DNA of 64,000 nt from Allonocardiopsis opalescens (GTDB lineage Bacteria > Actinomycetota > Actinomycetes > Streptosporangiales > Streptosporangiaceae): the NCBI RefSeq assembly GCF_003002095.1, contig NZ_PVZC01000004.1, forward strand, positions 310,001 to 374,000. Reading direction: 5' to 3'. The position numbers and the translations under genes were made by a program. This document shows, piece after piece, positions 10,322 through 18,114 of the stretch. How positions within the stretch are numbered: position 1 is the first letter of the stretch; each line of letters starts with the position of its first letter. The notes beneath the pieces were generated by a model. The model searched no databases, had not been told where the DNA came from, and worked only from the letters and a program-made list of their open reading frames with translations.

Positions 10322-11545
10322 TCAGACCAGCGGCAGCCCGGTCACCGCGCGGCCGATGATCAGGCGCTGGATCTCGCTGGTGCCCTCGAAGATGGTGAAG
10401 ATCTTGGCATCGCGGTGCCAGCGCTCCACCGGGTACTCGCGGGTGTAGCCGTTGCCGCCGAGGATCTGGATCGCCTCCTCGGTGGCCCACACCGCGGTCT
10501 CGCTCGCGTAGAGCTTGCTCATGGAGCCCTGGGCGGCGTCGAAGTCCTTGCCGTTGCGGGCCATCCACGCCGCGCGCCAGACCAGCAGCCGGGCCGCGTC
10601 GATCCGGGTGGCCATGTCGGCGAGCTTGAAGGCGACGGCCTGGTTCTGCCCGATCGGCCGGCCGAACTGGGTGCGCTGCCCGGCGTAGTCGCGGGCGTAC
10701 TCGTAGGCGGCCCTGGCGGTGCCCACCGCCATCGCGCCCACGGTCGGCCGCGACGCCTCGAAGGTCTTCATCGCCGCCTGGCCGCCGCCCCTGCGGCCCT
10801 CGCGCACCCGCGCCAGCCGCTCGTCCAGCCGCTCCTTGCCGCCGACCAGGCAGCGGCCCGGCACGCGCACCCCGTCCAGCACCACCTCGGCGGTGTGCGA
10901 GGCGCGGATGCCGTGCTTGCGGAACTTCTGGCCCTGGGAGAGGCCGGGGGTGTGCGGGCCGACGATGAAGGTCGCCTGCCCGCGCGAGCCCAGCTCGGGG
11001 TCGACGGAGGCGACCACCACGTGCACGTCGGCGATGCCTCCGTTGGTGGCCCAGGTCTTGGTGCCGTCGAGCACCCACTCGTCGGTCGCCTCGTGGTACA
11101 CCGCGCGGGTGCGCACGGCGCCGACGTCGCTGCCCGCGTCGGGCTCGGAGGCGCAGAACGCGGCCAGCCGGACGTCGTCGGGGGTGCCGAACATCTGCGG
11201 CGTCCACTCACCGATCTGCTCGGGGGTGCCGGTCGCCGCCACCGAGACGGCGGCCAGGGTGCTGCCGGTGATCGCCAGTCCGATGCCGGGATCGCCCCAG
11301 AACAGCTCCTCCCAGGTGACCGGGACGCCCAGGCCGCTCGGCTCGAACCACTGGGTGGCGAAGAAGTCCAGCGAGTAGAGCCCGATCTTGGCCGCCTCCT
11401 GCAGGATCGGCCAGGGCGTCTCCTCGCGCTCGTCCCACTCGGCCGCGGCGGGCCGGATGACGTCGCGGGCGAAGTCGTGCACCCAGTCGCGGCTGGTGCG
11501 CACGTCCTCCGGCAGGTCCAGGGTGAACGCCGGCGCGGTGCTCAT
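10322..11545 (-). CDS. Acyl-CoA dehydrogenase
   Basis: A 407-residue flavoenzyme of fatty-acid or acyl-CoA oxidation. It has the family order: helical N-domain, middle domain with [13 protein letters not shown] (FAD/substrate loop) and [10 protein letters not shown], then the C-domain with [21 protein letters not shown] and the active-site loop [10 protein letters not shown]. The chain length it prefers cannot be told. The ATG at 11545 has GAGGAG six bases upstream. A near-perfect inverted repeat sits 32 bases upstream, so it is probably repressor-controlled. It is convergent with gpgS, 16 bases apart. Confidence 0.93.
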   Translation of the reverse strand: MSTAPAFTLDLPEDVRTSRDWVHDFARDVIRPAAAEWDEREETPWPILQEAAKIGLYSLDFFATQWFEPSGLGVPVTWEELFWGDPGIGLAITGSTLAAVSVAATGTPEQIGEWTPQMFGTPDDVRLAAFCASEPDAGSDVGAVRTRAVYHEATDEWVLDGTKTWATNGGIADVHVVVASVDPELGSRGQATFIVGPHTPGLSQGQKFRKHGIRASHTAEVVLDGVRVPGRCLVGGKERLDERLARVREGRRGGGQAAMKTFEASRPTVGAMAVGTARAAYEYARDYAGQRTQFGRPIGQNQAVAFKLADMATRIDAARLLVWRAAWMARNGKDFDAAQGSMSKLYASETAVWATEEAIQILGGNGYTREYPVERWHRDAKIFTIFEGTSEIQRLIIGRAVTGLPLV

Positions 11546-11576
11546 GGCGGCTCCTCGAACAGCGGGTTCCGAATCA

Positions 11577-11597
11577 GGTGTTACCGAAGGTAGCACC
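11577..11597. promoter_or_regulatory. Inverted-repeat operator upstream of the acyl-CoA dehydrogenase
   Basis: Half-sites GGTGTTACC (11577-11585) and GGTAGCACC (11589-11597) form an inverted repeat with one mismatch and a 3-base centre. The position, 32-52 bases upstream of the start codon, suits a TetR-type repressor of fatty-acid metabolism. The cognate regulator is not obvious among the neighbours. Confidence 0.5.
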
Positions 11598-12050
11598 TGG
11601 CCGCGCCGCGCGGTACGGGCCCCGCCGGGGGGCGGGCGGCAGCTTGCCGCCCCGCCTGGCGCGGCCGCCCCGGCCGTAGCCGCCGGTGGCGGGCGATCGG
11701 GTCCCCGGCCGGGGACCCGATCGTCTGTCGCCTGCGGGGGGGTGCTCGCGGCGGCGGCGTGCGCGAAGTTCCCGTGGGCGACGTGGCGGGTTCACCCGGG
11801 CGCGGTCCGAGCGTCGACCGCGCGGGTCCGGATGGTGGAGCCGCGCGGCGGCCGCGCGGCCGTGCCGCCGCCTCCGCATGCGCGCTTCCGTGACGATGCG
11901 TGCACACGCCCGGCCCGGACCGCCGGCACGGCCAAGGGCCGCCCGGAGCGGCTGCTCCGGGCGGCCCTCGCGCACCGCGCCCAAGGGGCGCCCCGCCCGC
12001 CGCGGGAGCGGGTCCCGGCGGGAGCCGTGCGGACCGGTCCGCACGGCGGC
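11598..12050. other. Gene-poor region with three strong palindromes
   Basis: I find no convincing gene here. It holds three perfect inverted repeats. One is a 30-base palindrome with no loop at 11694-11723 (half CGATCGGGTCCCCGG). The second is a 15-base-arm hairpin at 11935-11968 (AGGGCCGCCCGGAGC and its complement, 4-base loop). The third is a 24-base perfect palindrome at 12024-12047 (half GCCGTGCGGACC). The last lies just after the lipoprotein stop on the minus strand and is probably its terminator. The role of the others is unclear. Confidence 0.6.
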
Positions 12051-12404
12051 TCAGTTCTGGCCGTCGTCCGCGTCGTCCGCGCCGCCGTCGTCCGTACCGC
12101 CGTCGTCCGCGCCGCCGTCATCGGCGCCGCCGTCGTCGGCACCGTCGTCCGCGCCGTCGTCGGCACCGCCGCCCATCTCGTCGGTGCCGCTGTCGCCGGT
12201 GTCTCCGGCCCCTCCGTCGTCCTCCCCGTCGCCGCCGTCGTCGCCGTCGCCGTCGTCCTGCTGCTGCTCGACGCCCGGGGCGTCGTCGCCGTCGTCGTCT
12301 CCGTCACCGCCGTCGCAGGCGGTCAGGGGCAGGAAGGCCAGGGCGGCGATCGCCCCGGCGATCGCCAGCCGGCGGTGCGGCCGGCCGTCGTGGTCGGTCC
12401 TCAT
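12051..12404 (-). CDS. Asp/Gly-rich low-complexity lipoprotein
   Basis: A 117-residue protein. The first 30 residues are a lipoprotein signal peptide: basic MRTDHDGRPHRR, hydrophobic core, then the lipobox LTAC with Cys30. Everything after is extremely acidic and repetitive: first a D/G/E/Q-rich stretch, then a run of short units of the form DDGGA and DDGAD. There is no hydrophobic core after the Cys. The mature part is probably a disordered, anionic surface tail that could bind cations. Repeats suggest the length varies between strains. The signal peptide makes it a credible gene; the function is unknown. Confidence 0.65.
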   Translation of the reverse strand: MRTDHDGRPHRRLAIAGAIAALAFLPLTACDGGDGDDDGDDAPGVEQQQDDGDGDDGGDGEDDGGAGDTGDSGTDEMGGGADDGADDGADDGGADDGGADDGGTDDGGADDADDGQN

Positions 12405-12684
12405 CCGAGTGCCTCATCTCCGTCGTGTGCAGGCTCCAGACGTCACGGCGCATACCCATCCGTAGCGACATCTCACCTGAAAGTGACTTGCGCCGGGCTC
12501 GGGGCCGGATGCCACAATGGGGGCGGGTCTCAGCCAACTCCCAGGATCGGTGCAGACTTCTCAGTCGGCGTGCGGCTCGGGCCCAGGAGAAGGGCGGTGT
12601 CCCCGGCGGGCTCCGCGGATCCCCGGCCGTCGCCCTGGTGCGCCGGCCGAACGTTCCGTTGCCGATTTGGGGTAGAAACGTTAC

Positions 12685-13815
12685 ATGACTGTTACGTCAC
12701 GGAGTCGTCCGCAGGAGTCCGCCGCCGAGGCGGCGAGCGCCCCGCCGCCCGGTACCCCCGCTCCCAGGGACGCCGCCGCCGGCCTGGCCTGGCTCGACCT
12801 CGCCCGCATCGGCGCCACCGTGGCGGTCGTGCTGATCCACGTCCTGGCGCCCGTGGTCGAGGCCCGCACCACCCCGTTCGCGGGCCCCGCCTGGTGGGTG
12901 GCCGACATCGGCAACTCAGCGGTGCGCTGGTGCGTGCCGATCTTCATCATGATCAGCGGCGCGCTGCTGCTGCAGCCGGGCCGCGGCCGCGGCGCCAAGG
13001 AGTTCTACCTGCGCCGGGTCAGCCGGATCGGCCTGCCCGTGGTCGTCTGGTCCGTCGGCTACCTGGTCTTCCACCACTACTGGAGCGGCATCGACGCCCA
13101 GGACGCCGTGCGCCAGCTGCTGTCGGGCAGCCCCTCGCTGCACCTGTACTTCCTGTACGTGATCTGCGGCCTGTACGTCATCACCCCCTTCCTGCGCGTC
13201 CTCACCGCCCACGCCTCCCGCCGGCTGGTCTGGGCCTTCGCGCTGCTCATGCTCGGTCTCGGCGTGGTCGACCACACCCTGGCCACCCTCGGCGAGACCG
13301 GCGAGCCCAACGCCGCCACCCGCTTCCTGCCCTTCGTCGGCTACTACCTGTTCGGCTGGCTGCTGCGCGAGGCCGCCACCGACCGCAGGTCCGTGCTGCT
13401 GGCCGGCTCCGCCTTCCTCGGCGGCATCGCCCTCACCGTCGCCGGCACCGGCGCGGGCTCGCTGGTCCAGGGCGGCTGGGACACCTACGGCAAGTACGTC
13501 CTGAACTCCCTGTCGCCCACGGTGGCGCTGATGTCGCTGGGCTCCTTCGTGCTGTGGCGGGCGCTGGGCACCCGGCTGCGCGCTCTGGACTCCGCCTCCG
13601 TCCGCGCCCGGCTGCGCACCCTCGGCGAGCTCACCTTCGGCGTCTTCCTGATCCACGTCGCGATCCTGCTGCCGCTGCGCGCGGTGCTGCCCATCCCCGC
13701 CGACGTGCTCGGCACCCTCGCGGTCGGCAGCGCCCAGCTCATCGTCTCGATCGCAGGCAGCCTGCTGCTCACCCTGGTGCTCAAGCGCATCCCCTACCTG
13801 CGCGCCACCGTGTGA
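12685..13815 (+). CDS. Acyltransferase-3 family membrane protein
   Basis: A 376-residue membrane protein with about ten helices. After a 30-residue Pro/Ala-rich cytoplasmic leader it opens with WLDLARIGATVAVVLIHV, matching the first helix of acyltransferase-3 proteins with its Arg and His; PIFIMISGALLL is the next conserved helix. It probably O-acylates an envelope polymer. No Shine-Dalgarno precedes the ATG, but TAGAAA at 12673-12678 is placed 6 bases before it, so the mRNA may be leaderless. A TetR gene starts 51 bases downstream on the same strand. Confidence 0.85.
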   Translation: MTVTSRSRPQESAAEAASAPPPGTPAPRDAAAGLAWLDLARIGATVAVVLIHVLAPVVEARTTPFAGPAWWVADIGNSAVRWCVPIFIMISGALLLQPGRGRGAKEFYLRRVSRIGLPVVVWSVGYLVFHHYWSGIDAQDAVRQLLSGSPSLHLYFLYVICGLYVITPFLRVLTAHASRRLVWAFALLMLGLGVVDHTLATLGETGEPNAATRFLPFVGYYLFGWLLREAATDRRSVLLAGSAFLGGIALTVAGTGAGSLVQGGWDTYGKYVLNSLSPTVALMSLGSFVLWRALGTRLRALDSASVRARLRTLGELTFGVFLIHVAILLPLRAVLPIPADVLGTLAVGSAQLIVSIAGSLLLTLVLKRIPYLRATV

Positions 13816-13866
13816 CCGAGCGCGTAGCGTGGGGCCGTCGACCCCACGAGACCGGCCGGGGAGCCC

Positions 13867-14475
13867 ATGACCCACACCGACCTCGCGCCCCGCTCGCGCC
13901 GCGACCCGCGCCGGCGCGCCGAACTGCTGAACGCGGCCGAGCGGGCCATCGGCCGGGACGGGCCCGACGTCTCCATGGCGGCGATCGCGGCCGAGGCCGG
14001 CATCAGCAAGCCGATCCTGTACCGGCACTTCGGCGATAAGAGCGGCCTGTACCGGGCGCTGGCCGAGCGGCACGCCGGGGCGGTCGCCGCCGAGCTGCGC
14101 AGGCAGTTCTACGCCGACGGCGACCTGCGCGCCCGGGCGCGCTCGGCCATCGACGCCTACCTCGGCCTGGTCTCGGCCAACCTGAACCTCTACCGCTTCC
14201 TGATGCACCGCGCCACCGGCGAGGACGCCGCCACCCGCGGCGAGCTCAGCGTGGTGGTGCGCCGCCTCGGCGAGGAGGTGGCGGCCCAGCTGGTCGCCGA
14301 GCGGCGCACCGCCGACCCCGAGCGCGCCCGGGTGCTGGGGCACGCCGTCGTCGGCATGGTGCACGCGGTGGGGGAGTGGTGGCTGGACGCCTCGGGCGTG
14401 CCGCGTGCGCAGGTGGCCGAGACGCTCTCGGCCTCGGTCGCCGCCGTGCTGCTGCACGGCGAGGCCGGCGGCTAG
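13867..14475 (+). CDS. TetR-family regulator
   Basis: A 202-residue protein with an N-terminal TetR helix-turn-helix (residues about 15-62, with MAAIAAEAGISKPILYRHFGDKSGLYRAL) and a helical ligand domain. GGGGAG lies before the ATG. It follows the acyltransferase by 51 bases and overlaps the stop region of the next, convergent TetR gene by 4 bases. Its target is not identifiable; the acyltransferase is the nearest candidate. Confidence 0.88.
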   Translation: MTHTDLAPRSRRDPRRRAELLNAAERAIGRDGPDVSMAAIAAEAGISKPILYRHFGDKSGLYRALAERHAGAVAAELRRQFYADGDLRARARSAIDAYLGLVSANLNLYRFLMHRATGEDAATRGELSVVVRRLGEEVAAQLVAERRTADPERARVLGHAVVGMVHAVGEWWLDASGVPRAQVAETLSASVAAVLLHGEAGG

Positions 14476-15092
14476 CGGCGCCGGTCCGGCCGGTCGGGCG
14501 GCGGCAGCAGCGCCCGCGCCGTCTCGCGCGCGCGGCGGGCGGCGTCGGGAACCGTGCCGGCGGCCGAGGCCACCGTGGCGCCCTCGTGCAGCAGCAGCAG
14601 GCTCCGGCCCAGCTCCTGGGGGTCGGGCGCGCCGGTGCCGGCGGCCAGGCCGGTGAGGTACTCCAGCAGCCAGCGCTTCTGCGCCGTGATCACGGCGCGG
14701 CCCGGGTGCTCGGGCGAGGGCAGCTCGGCCAGCGCGTTCACGAAGCCGCAGCCGCGGGGGTCCTCGCGCTCGATCCACTCGGCCAGCGCGTCGAAGGAGG
14801 CCAGCACCCGCTCGCGCGCGGACCCGCCGTGCTCCCCGACGTAGCGGGTGAGCCATTCGCGCCAGCGCTCGTCCCGCGCGCTCAGGTACGCGGCCACCAG
14901 CCGGTCCTTGGAGCCGAAGCAGGCGTAGAGGGTCTTCTTGGTCACGCCCGCCCCGGCCGCGATGGCCTCGACGCCCACGGCGTGGATGCCCTCGCGGTAG
15001 AAGAGCCCGGACGCCACCTCCAGCACCCGCCAGCCCGCCGGGGTGAGCGGCCGGGACTCCCGCGGGGCCGCGGCCTGTTGCGATCGGTTCAT
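14472..15092 (-). CDS. TetR-family regulator, likely repressor of the adjacent oxidoreductase
   Basis: A 206-residue TetR protein. The DNA-binding domain spans about residues 20-66 (VEAIAAGAGVTKKTLYACFGSKDRLVAAYL) and the rest is a helical ligand domain. The ATG at 15092 has GGGAGG upstream. It is divergent from a zinc-type quinone oxidoreductase, and the 102-base gap holds two copies of the same operator sequence, each overlapping one of the two -10 boxes. It therefore very likely represses both genes until an electrophile or quinone-like ligand binds; the ligand is inferred. Confidence 0.9.
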   Translation of the reverse strand: MNRSQQAAAPRESRPLTPAGWRVLEVASGLFYREGIHAVGVEAIAAGAGVTKKTLYACFGSKDRLVAAYLSARDERWREWLTRYVGEHGGSARERVLASFDALAEWIEREDPRGCGFVNALAELPSPEHPGRAVITAQKRWLLEYLTGLAAGTGAPDPQELGRSLLLLHEGATVASAAGTVPDAARRARETARALLPPPDRPDRRR

Positions 15093-15107
15093 ATCACCCT
15101 CCCGCCA

Positions 15108-15180
15108 CGACTATACCGACCGGTGGGTTGACACCGCCAGTCGTCCGTGCTTGACTGTAACCACACCGGTCGGTATACCC
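15108..15180. promoter_or_regulatory. Divergent promoters each covered by one copy of a TetR operator
   Basis: The sequence CACCGGTCGGTATA occurs twice facing outward: on the plus strand ending at the TATACC -10 box (15174-15179), and on the minus strand, as CCACCGGTCGGTATAG, ending at the minus -10 TATAGT (complement of 15110-15115). The plus promoter is TTGACT (15151-15156), 17 bases, TATACC. One repressor could silence both genes symmetrically. Confidence 0.75.
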
Positions 15181-15194
15181 GAAGGGAGAAGCAG

Positions 15195-16241
15195 ATGCGA
15201 GCCATGCTGCTCACCGGATTCGGCGGTCCGGAGATGCTGGAGTACCGCGAAGACCACCCCGAGCCCGAGCCGGGGCCCGGAGAGGTCCGGGTGCGGGTCG
15301 GCGCCGCGGCCCTGAACAACACCGACATCTGGACCCGCGAGGGCGCCTACGGCTCGCCGGACGACCCCTCCGCCAGTGCGGGCTGGCGGCGCGAGCCGCT
15401 GGCCTTCCCGCGCATCCAGGGCGCCGACGTGGCCGGCGTCGTCGACCAGGTGGGCCCGGGCGTCCCGCGGGAGCGGACCGGGGAGCGCGTACTCGTCGAC
15501 CCGATGCTGTACGAGGGCGGCGAACGCGAACTGGTCGACACCGAGTACCTCGGCAGCGAGCGAGACGGCGGCTTCGCCGAGTACGTCACGGTCCCGGCCG
15601 GCAACGCCCACCCGGTCGACTCGCCACTGAGCGACGCCGAACTGGCCACCTTCCCCACCGCCTACACCACCGCGATGCGGATGCTGAACCGCGCCGGGGT
15701 CCGGGCGGGCGAGACCCTGGTCGTCACCGGCGCCTCCGGCGGTGTGGGCTCGGCCCTGATCCAGCTCGCGTCGATCCGCGGCGCCCGCGTCGCGGCCGTG
15801 GTGGGCACCGGCAAGGCCGAGCGCGCCCGCGAACTGGGCGCCGAGTGGGTGGTCGACCGCCATACCGACGATCTCGCCGCCGCACTGCGCGAGGCCATGT
15901 CCGGGCGGCCGGCCGAGGTCGTCGCCGACGTGGTGGCCGGGGGCTCGTTCGGCCCGCTGCTGCGGGCGCTCGGACCGCTGGGCCGCTACGTCGTCGCTGG
16001 AGCGATCGCCGGCCCGCTGGTGGAGGCCGACCTCCGCACCGTCTACCTCAGGCAGCTCACCCTGGTCGGCTCCTCCTTCGGCACCCACGAGGACTTCGCC
16101 GAGATGGTCGGTCACATCCGGGCCGGCCGGCTGCGCCCGCTCCTGGCCGGCACCCATCCGCTCAGCGAGCTGCGTGAAGCGCAGCGGCGCTTCACCTCCA
16201 AGGACTTCTTCGGCAAGCTCGCCGTCGTCCCCGGAGCCTGA
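15195..16241 (+). CDS. Zinc-binding-dehydrogenase-family quinone oxidoreductase
   Basis: A 348-residue medium-chain dehydrogenase/reductase. The N-terminal GroES-like domain includes IQGADVAGVVDQVG; the Rossmann domain has the nucleotide motif VTGASGGVGSALIQLA. The Cys ligands of the structural zinc are absent, as in the NADPH:quinone reductase branch. Such enzymes reduce quinones or activated alkenes. An AGGGAG precedes the ATG. It is divergent from a TetR gene and under a clear operator, so induction by a toxic or metabolic electrophile is likely. A HAD gene follows 3 bases later. Confidence 0.9.
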   Translation: MRAMLLTGFGGPEMLEYREDHPEPEPGPGEVRVRVGAAALNNTDIWTREGAYGSPDDPSASAGWRREPLAFPRIQGADVAGVVDQVGPGVPRERTGERVLVDPMLYEGGERELVDTEYLGSERDGGFAEYVTVPAGNAHPVDSPLSDAELATFPTAYTTAMRMLNRAGVRAGETLVVTGASGGVGSALIQLASIRGARVAAVVGTGKAERARELGAEWVVDRHTDDLAAALREAMSGRPAEVVADVVAGGSFGPLLRALGPLGRYVVAGAIAGPLVEADLRTVYLRQLTLVGSSFGTHEDFAEMVGHIRAGRLRPLLAGTHPLSELREAQRRFTSKDFFGKLAVVPGA

Positions 16242-16244
16242 GCC

Positions 16245-16982
16245 GTGCTGCCGTCCCCGCCGCCCCGGGTGCTGACCTTCGATGTCGTCGGCACGCTCAT
16301 CGACTTCGAGACCGGCATGCTGGAGCAGCTGCGATCCACCGCCCCGAGCGCGGTGCGCCGTGCCGGGGAGGCCGCGCTACTCGACGCCTTCGGCCGCGCC
16401 GAACACGAGCTGCGGTCCGAGCGGCCGGAGCTCAGCTTCACCGAATTCCTCGAACCCGCCTACCAGCGGGTGGCGGCCGAGTTCGCACTTCCCTCGGCGG
16501 CCGGTGAGGCGGCGGCGCTGCGCGCCTTGATCCCCCGCTGGCCCCCGTTTCCGGACGCCGTCGCGGCACTGCGCACCCTGGGCGCCCACGCGCGGCTGGT
16601 CGCGCTGACCAATGCCGACCGCTGGGCCCTCGCGCACATGTCCGCCGCCCTCGGCGAGCCCTTCGACGACGCCGTCACCGCCGACGACGTCGGCGTGGGC
16701 AAGCCCGATCCGGCCATGTTCGTGCACTGCCTGGGCAGACTGATCGCGGTCGGCCACCACCGCTCCGAGGTGCTGCACGTCGCGCAGAGCCGGTACCACG
16801 ACATCGCCACGGCGCGCGAACTGGGGCTGCGCACCTGCTGGGTCCGGCGCCGCGCCGGCCGCCCCGGCTCCGGCGCCACTCCGCCCCCGCTGTCCCCCGC
16901 CCGGCCGGACCACCAGGTCCGCTCCCTGGCCGAACTGGCCGACGCCCTCACCCCGGCCTTGCAGGAGGCCCGTCCGAGCTGA
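16245..16982 (+). CDS. HAD-superfamily hydrolase (haloacid dehalogenase-like)
   Basis: A 245-residue protein. Motif I is TFDVVGTLID with the nucleophile Asp, motif II is ALTNADRW, motif III/IV is VGKPDPAMF then QSRYHDI. These match the haloacid-dehalogenase or phosphoglycolate-phosphatase-like subgroup. The GTG start lies 3 bases after the oxidoreductase stop, so the two share one transcript and one TetR operator. Dehalogenase and phosphatase activity cannot be told apart here. Confidence 0.87.
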   Translation: MLPSPPPRVLTFDVVGTLIDFETGMLEQLRSTAPSAVRRAGEAALLDAFGRAEHELRSERPELSFTEFLEPAYQRVAAEFALPSAAGEAAALRALIPRWPPFPDAVAALRTLGAHARLVALTNADRWALAHMSAALGEPFDDAVTADDVGVGKPDPAMFVHCLGRLIAVGHHRSEVLHVAQSRYHDIATARELGLRTCWVRRRAGRPGSGATPPPLSPARPDHQVRSLAELADALTPALQEARPS

Positions 16983-17075
16983 AGCGTCGCCGCGCCCTTG
17001 CACGAGCCGGCCGCCCAGGTGGACCGGGCCGGTGTGCGGCGTGCCGGAACAGCCGTCAAGGGGGCGTGTACGGGG

Positions 17076-17489
17076 TCAGGCCCGGGCGACCGTCTCCGAG
17101 GCCGCGCGCTCGTCCTCCTCGGCCGCGCCGATCACGCCGCGGTAGTAGTCGATTTTGTGCTTGATCGCCGCCCGCCGTTCGATCAGTGTCGCGATACGGG
17201 CGGTGAGCTGGTCGTCGTGGCGCTGCAGCAGCTCGACCCGGTCGGGGATGGTCGGGTCACCCGCCCGCACCAGCTCGGCGAAGGAGCGCAGCGTGGCGAT
17301 CGGCATATCGGTGTCGCGCAGGCAGCGGATCAGGTCGAGCAGCTCCACGTCCCCGCGGCGGTAGCGCCGGTGCCCGCTGGGCGCCCGCTCCACCGGACTG
17401 AGCAGCCCCTCGCGCTCGTAGTACCGCAGGGTGTCCAGCGAGATACCGAACCGCTCGGACACCTGGCTCGGTGTGTAGTAGTCACTCAT
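17076..17489 (-). CDS. MerR-family regulator
   Basis: A 137-residue MerR protein. The winged helix spans residues 3-72 (YTPSQVSERFGISLDTLRYYEREGLLSP, SGHRRYRRGDVELLDLI), followed by a dimerisation coiled coil with LLQRHDDQLTARIATLIERR. It has no C-terminal Cys pair or ligand domain, so it is not a metal sensor of the ZntR or SoxR type. The ATG at 17489 is preceded by a MerR-type promoter with a 19-base spacer containing a perfect operator, so it is autoregulated. No partner enzyme is adjacent. Confidence 0.9.
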   Translation of the reverse strand: MSDYYTPSQVSERFGISLDTLRYYEREGLLSPVERAPSGHRRYRRGDVELLDLIRCLRDTDMPIATLRSFAELVRAGDPTIPDRVELLQRHDDQLTARIATLIERRAAIKHKIDYYRGVIGAAEEDERAASETVARA

Positions 17490-17522
17490 CGGTGCGGCCT
17501 CCTTGTCCGCGGCGAGCATGCC

Positions 17523-17542
17523 ACCTGGAGCGCACTCCAGGT
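17523..17542 (-). promoter_or_regulatory. MerR operator inside a 19-base-spacer promoter
   Basis: ACCTGGAG and CTCCAGGT are perfect inverted arms around CGCA. On the minus strand TTGACC, a 19-base spacer and CATGCT bracket the repeat, the elongated spacing that MerR activators untwist. It sits 34 bases upstream of the MerR start codon. Confidence 0.75.
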
Positions 17543-17687
17543 CAAGCGCGCCCGCGCGGCGAATCCTCGCCGATGTGCCGCATCCGGCCATGAGAACTGC
17601 GGCGGAACCGGTTGACGTGCTCCGTCACGGCGCGCTGATGTTGGACTCACCCGGTGCGACGAACCGGGCCGACAGAGGAGACCTCCG

Positions 17688-18113
17688 GTGACCGATCCCC
17701 TGACGACGGGCGCCCTCGCGTCCGCCGCCGCCACCACGCTGGTGCACGCGATGAGCACGGACCTCTGGGAGCAGGTGAAGTTCCGGATCGCCCAGCTCCT
17801 CACCCGCGGTCGGCCCGGCGAACGCGACGCGCTCGCCGAGCGCCTGGAGGGCAGCCGCACCGAGATCATGGAGGCGCCCGGCGACCGCACCCGCGCCGGC
17901 GTCGAGACCGGCCGCTGGCAGGGCCAGATCGAGGCCCTGCTCGGCCTCGGCACCCTCGACCCGGTAGAACTGCGCGGCTTCATCACCGAGTTCGAAGGCG
18001 ACGTGACCGCCCGCACCGCCACCACCGTCATCCAGCGCAACGATCTCAGCGGCGACGCCACCGGCTACATCGTCGGCTCCGGCACCCAGGTCGTCCAGCA
18101 CCGAGACGACTAG
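17688..18113 (+). CDS. Small effector-like protein with C-terminal amyloid-like motif, partner of the STAND NTPase
   Basis: A 141-residue protein with no recognised enzymatic domain. Residues 1-42 are hydrophobic to amphipathic helix (LTTGALASAAATTLVHAMS), and the middle is helical. The last 25 residues switch to a polar, beta-prone, Gly/Asn/Gln-rich tail. Within the tail, residues 123-139 (DATGYIVGSGTQVVQHR) align without gaps to residues 20-36 of the next protein. AGGAG lies ahead of the GTG start, and the next gene starts one base after this one stops. In bacterial NLR amyloid-signalling pairs such a protein is the cell-death effector and its tail receives the amyloid fold from the NLR. 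That role is inference; I see the shared motif and gene order directly. Confidence 0.75.
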   Translation: MTDPLTTGALASAAATTLVHAMSTDLWEQVKFRIAQLLTRGRPGERDALAERLEGSRTEIMEAPGDRTRAGVETGRWQGQIEALLGLGTLDPVELRGFITEFEGDVTARTATTVIQRNDLSGDATGYIVGSGTQVVQHRDD

Positions 18114-18114
18114 C

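Noticed and set aside
12163-12310. Possible CRISPR-like or tandem-repeat array
   Set aside because: The repeats are in-frame Asp/Gly codons of the lipoprotein, not spaced identical repeats with unique spacers.
11388-12684. A long plus-strand frame running from inside the acyl-CoA dehydrogenase into the acyltransferase
   Set aside because: It crosses palindromes and the lipoprotein gene in antisense; its residues are Arg/Val/Pro-rich and carry no domain.
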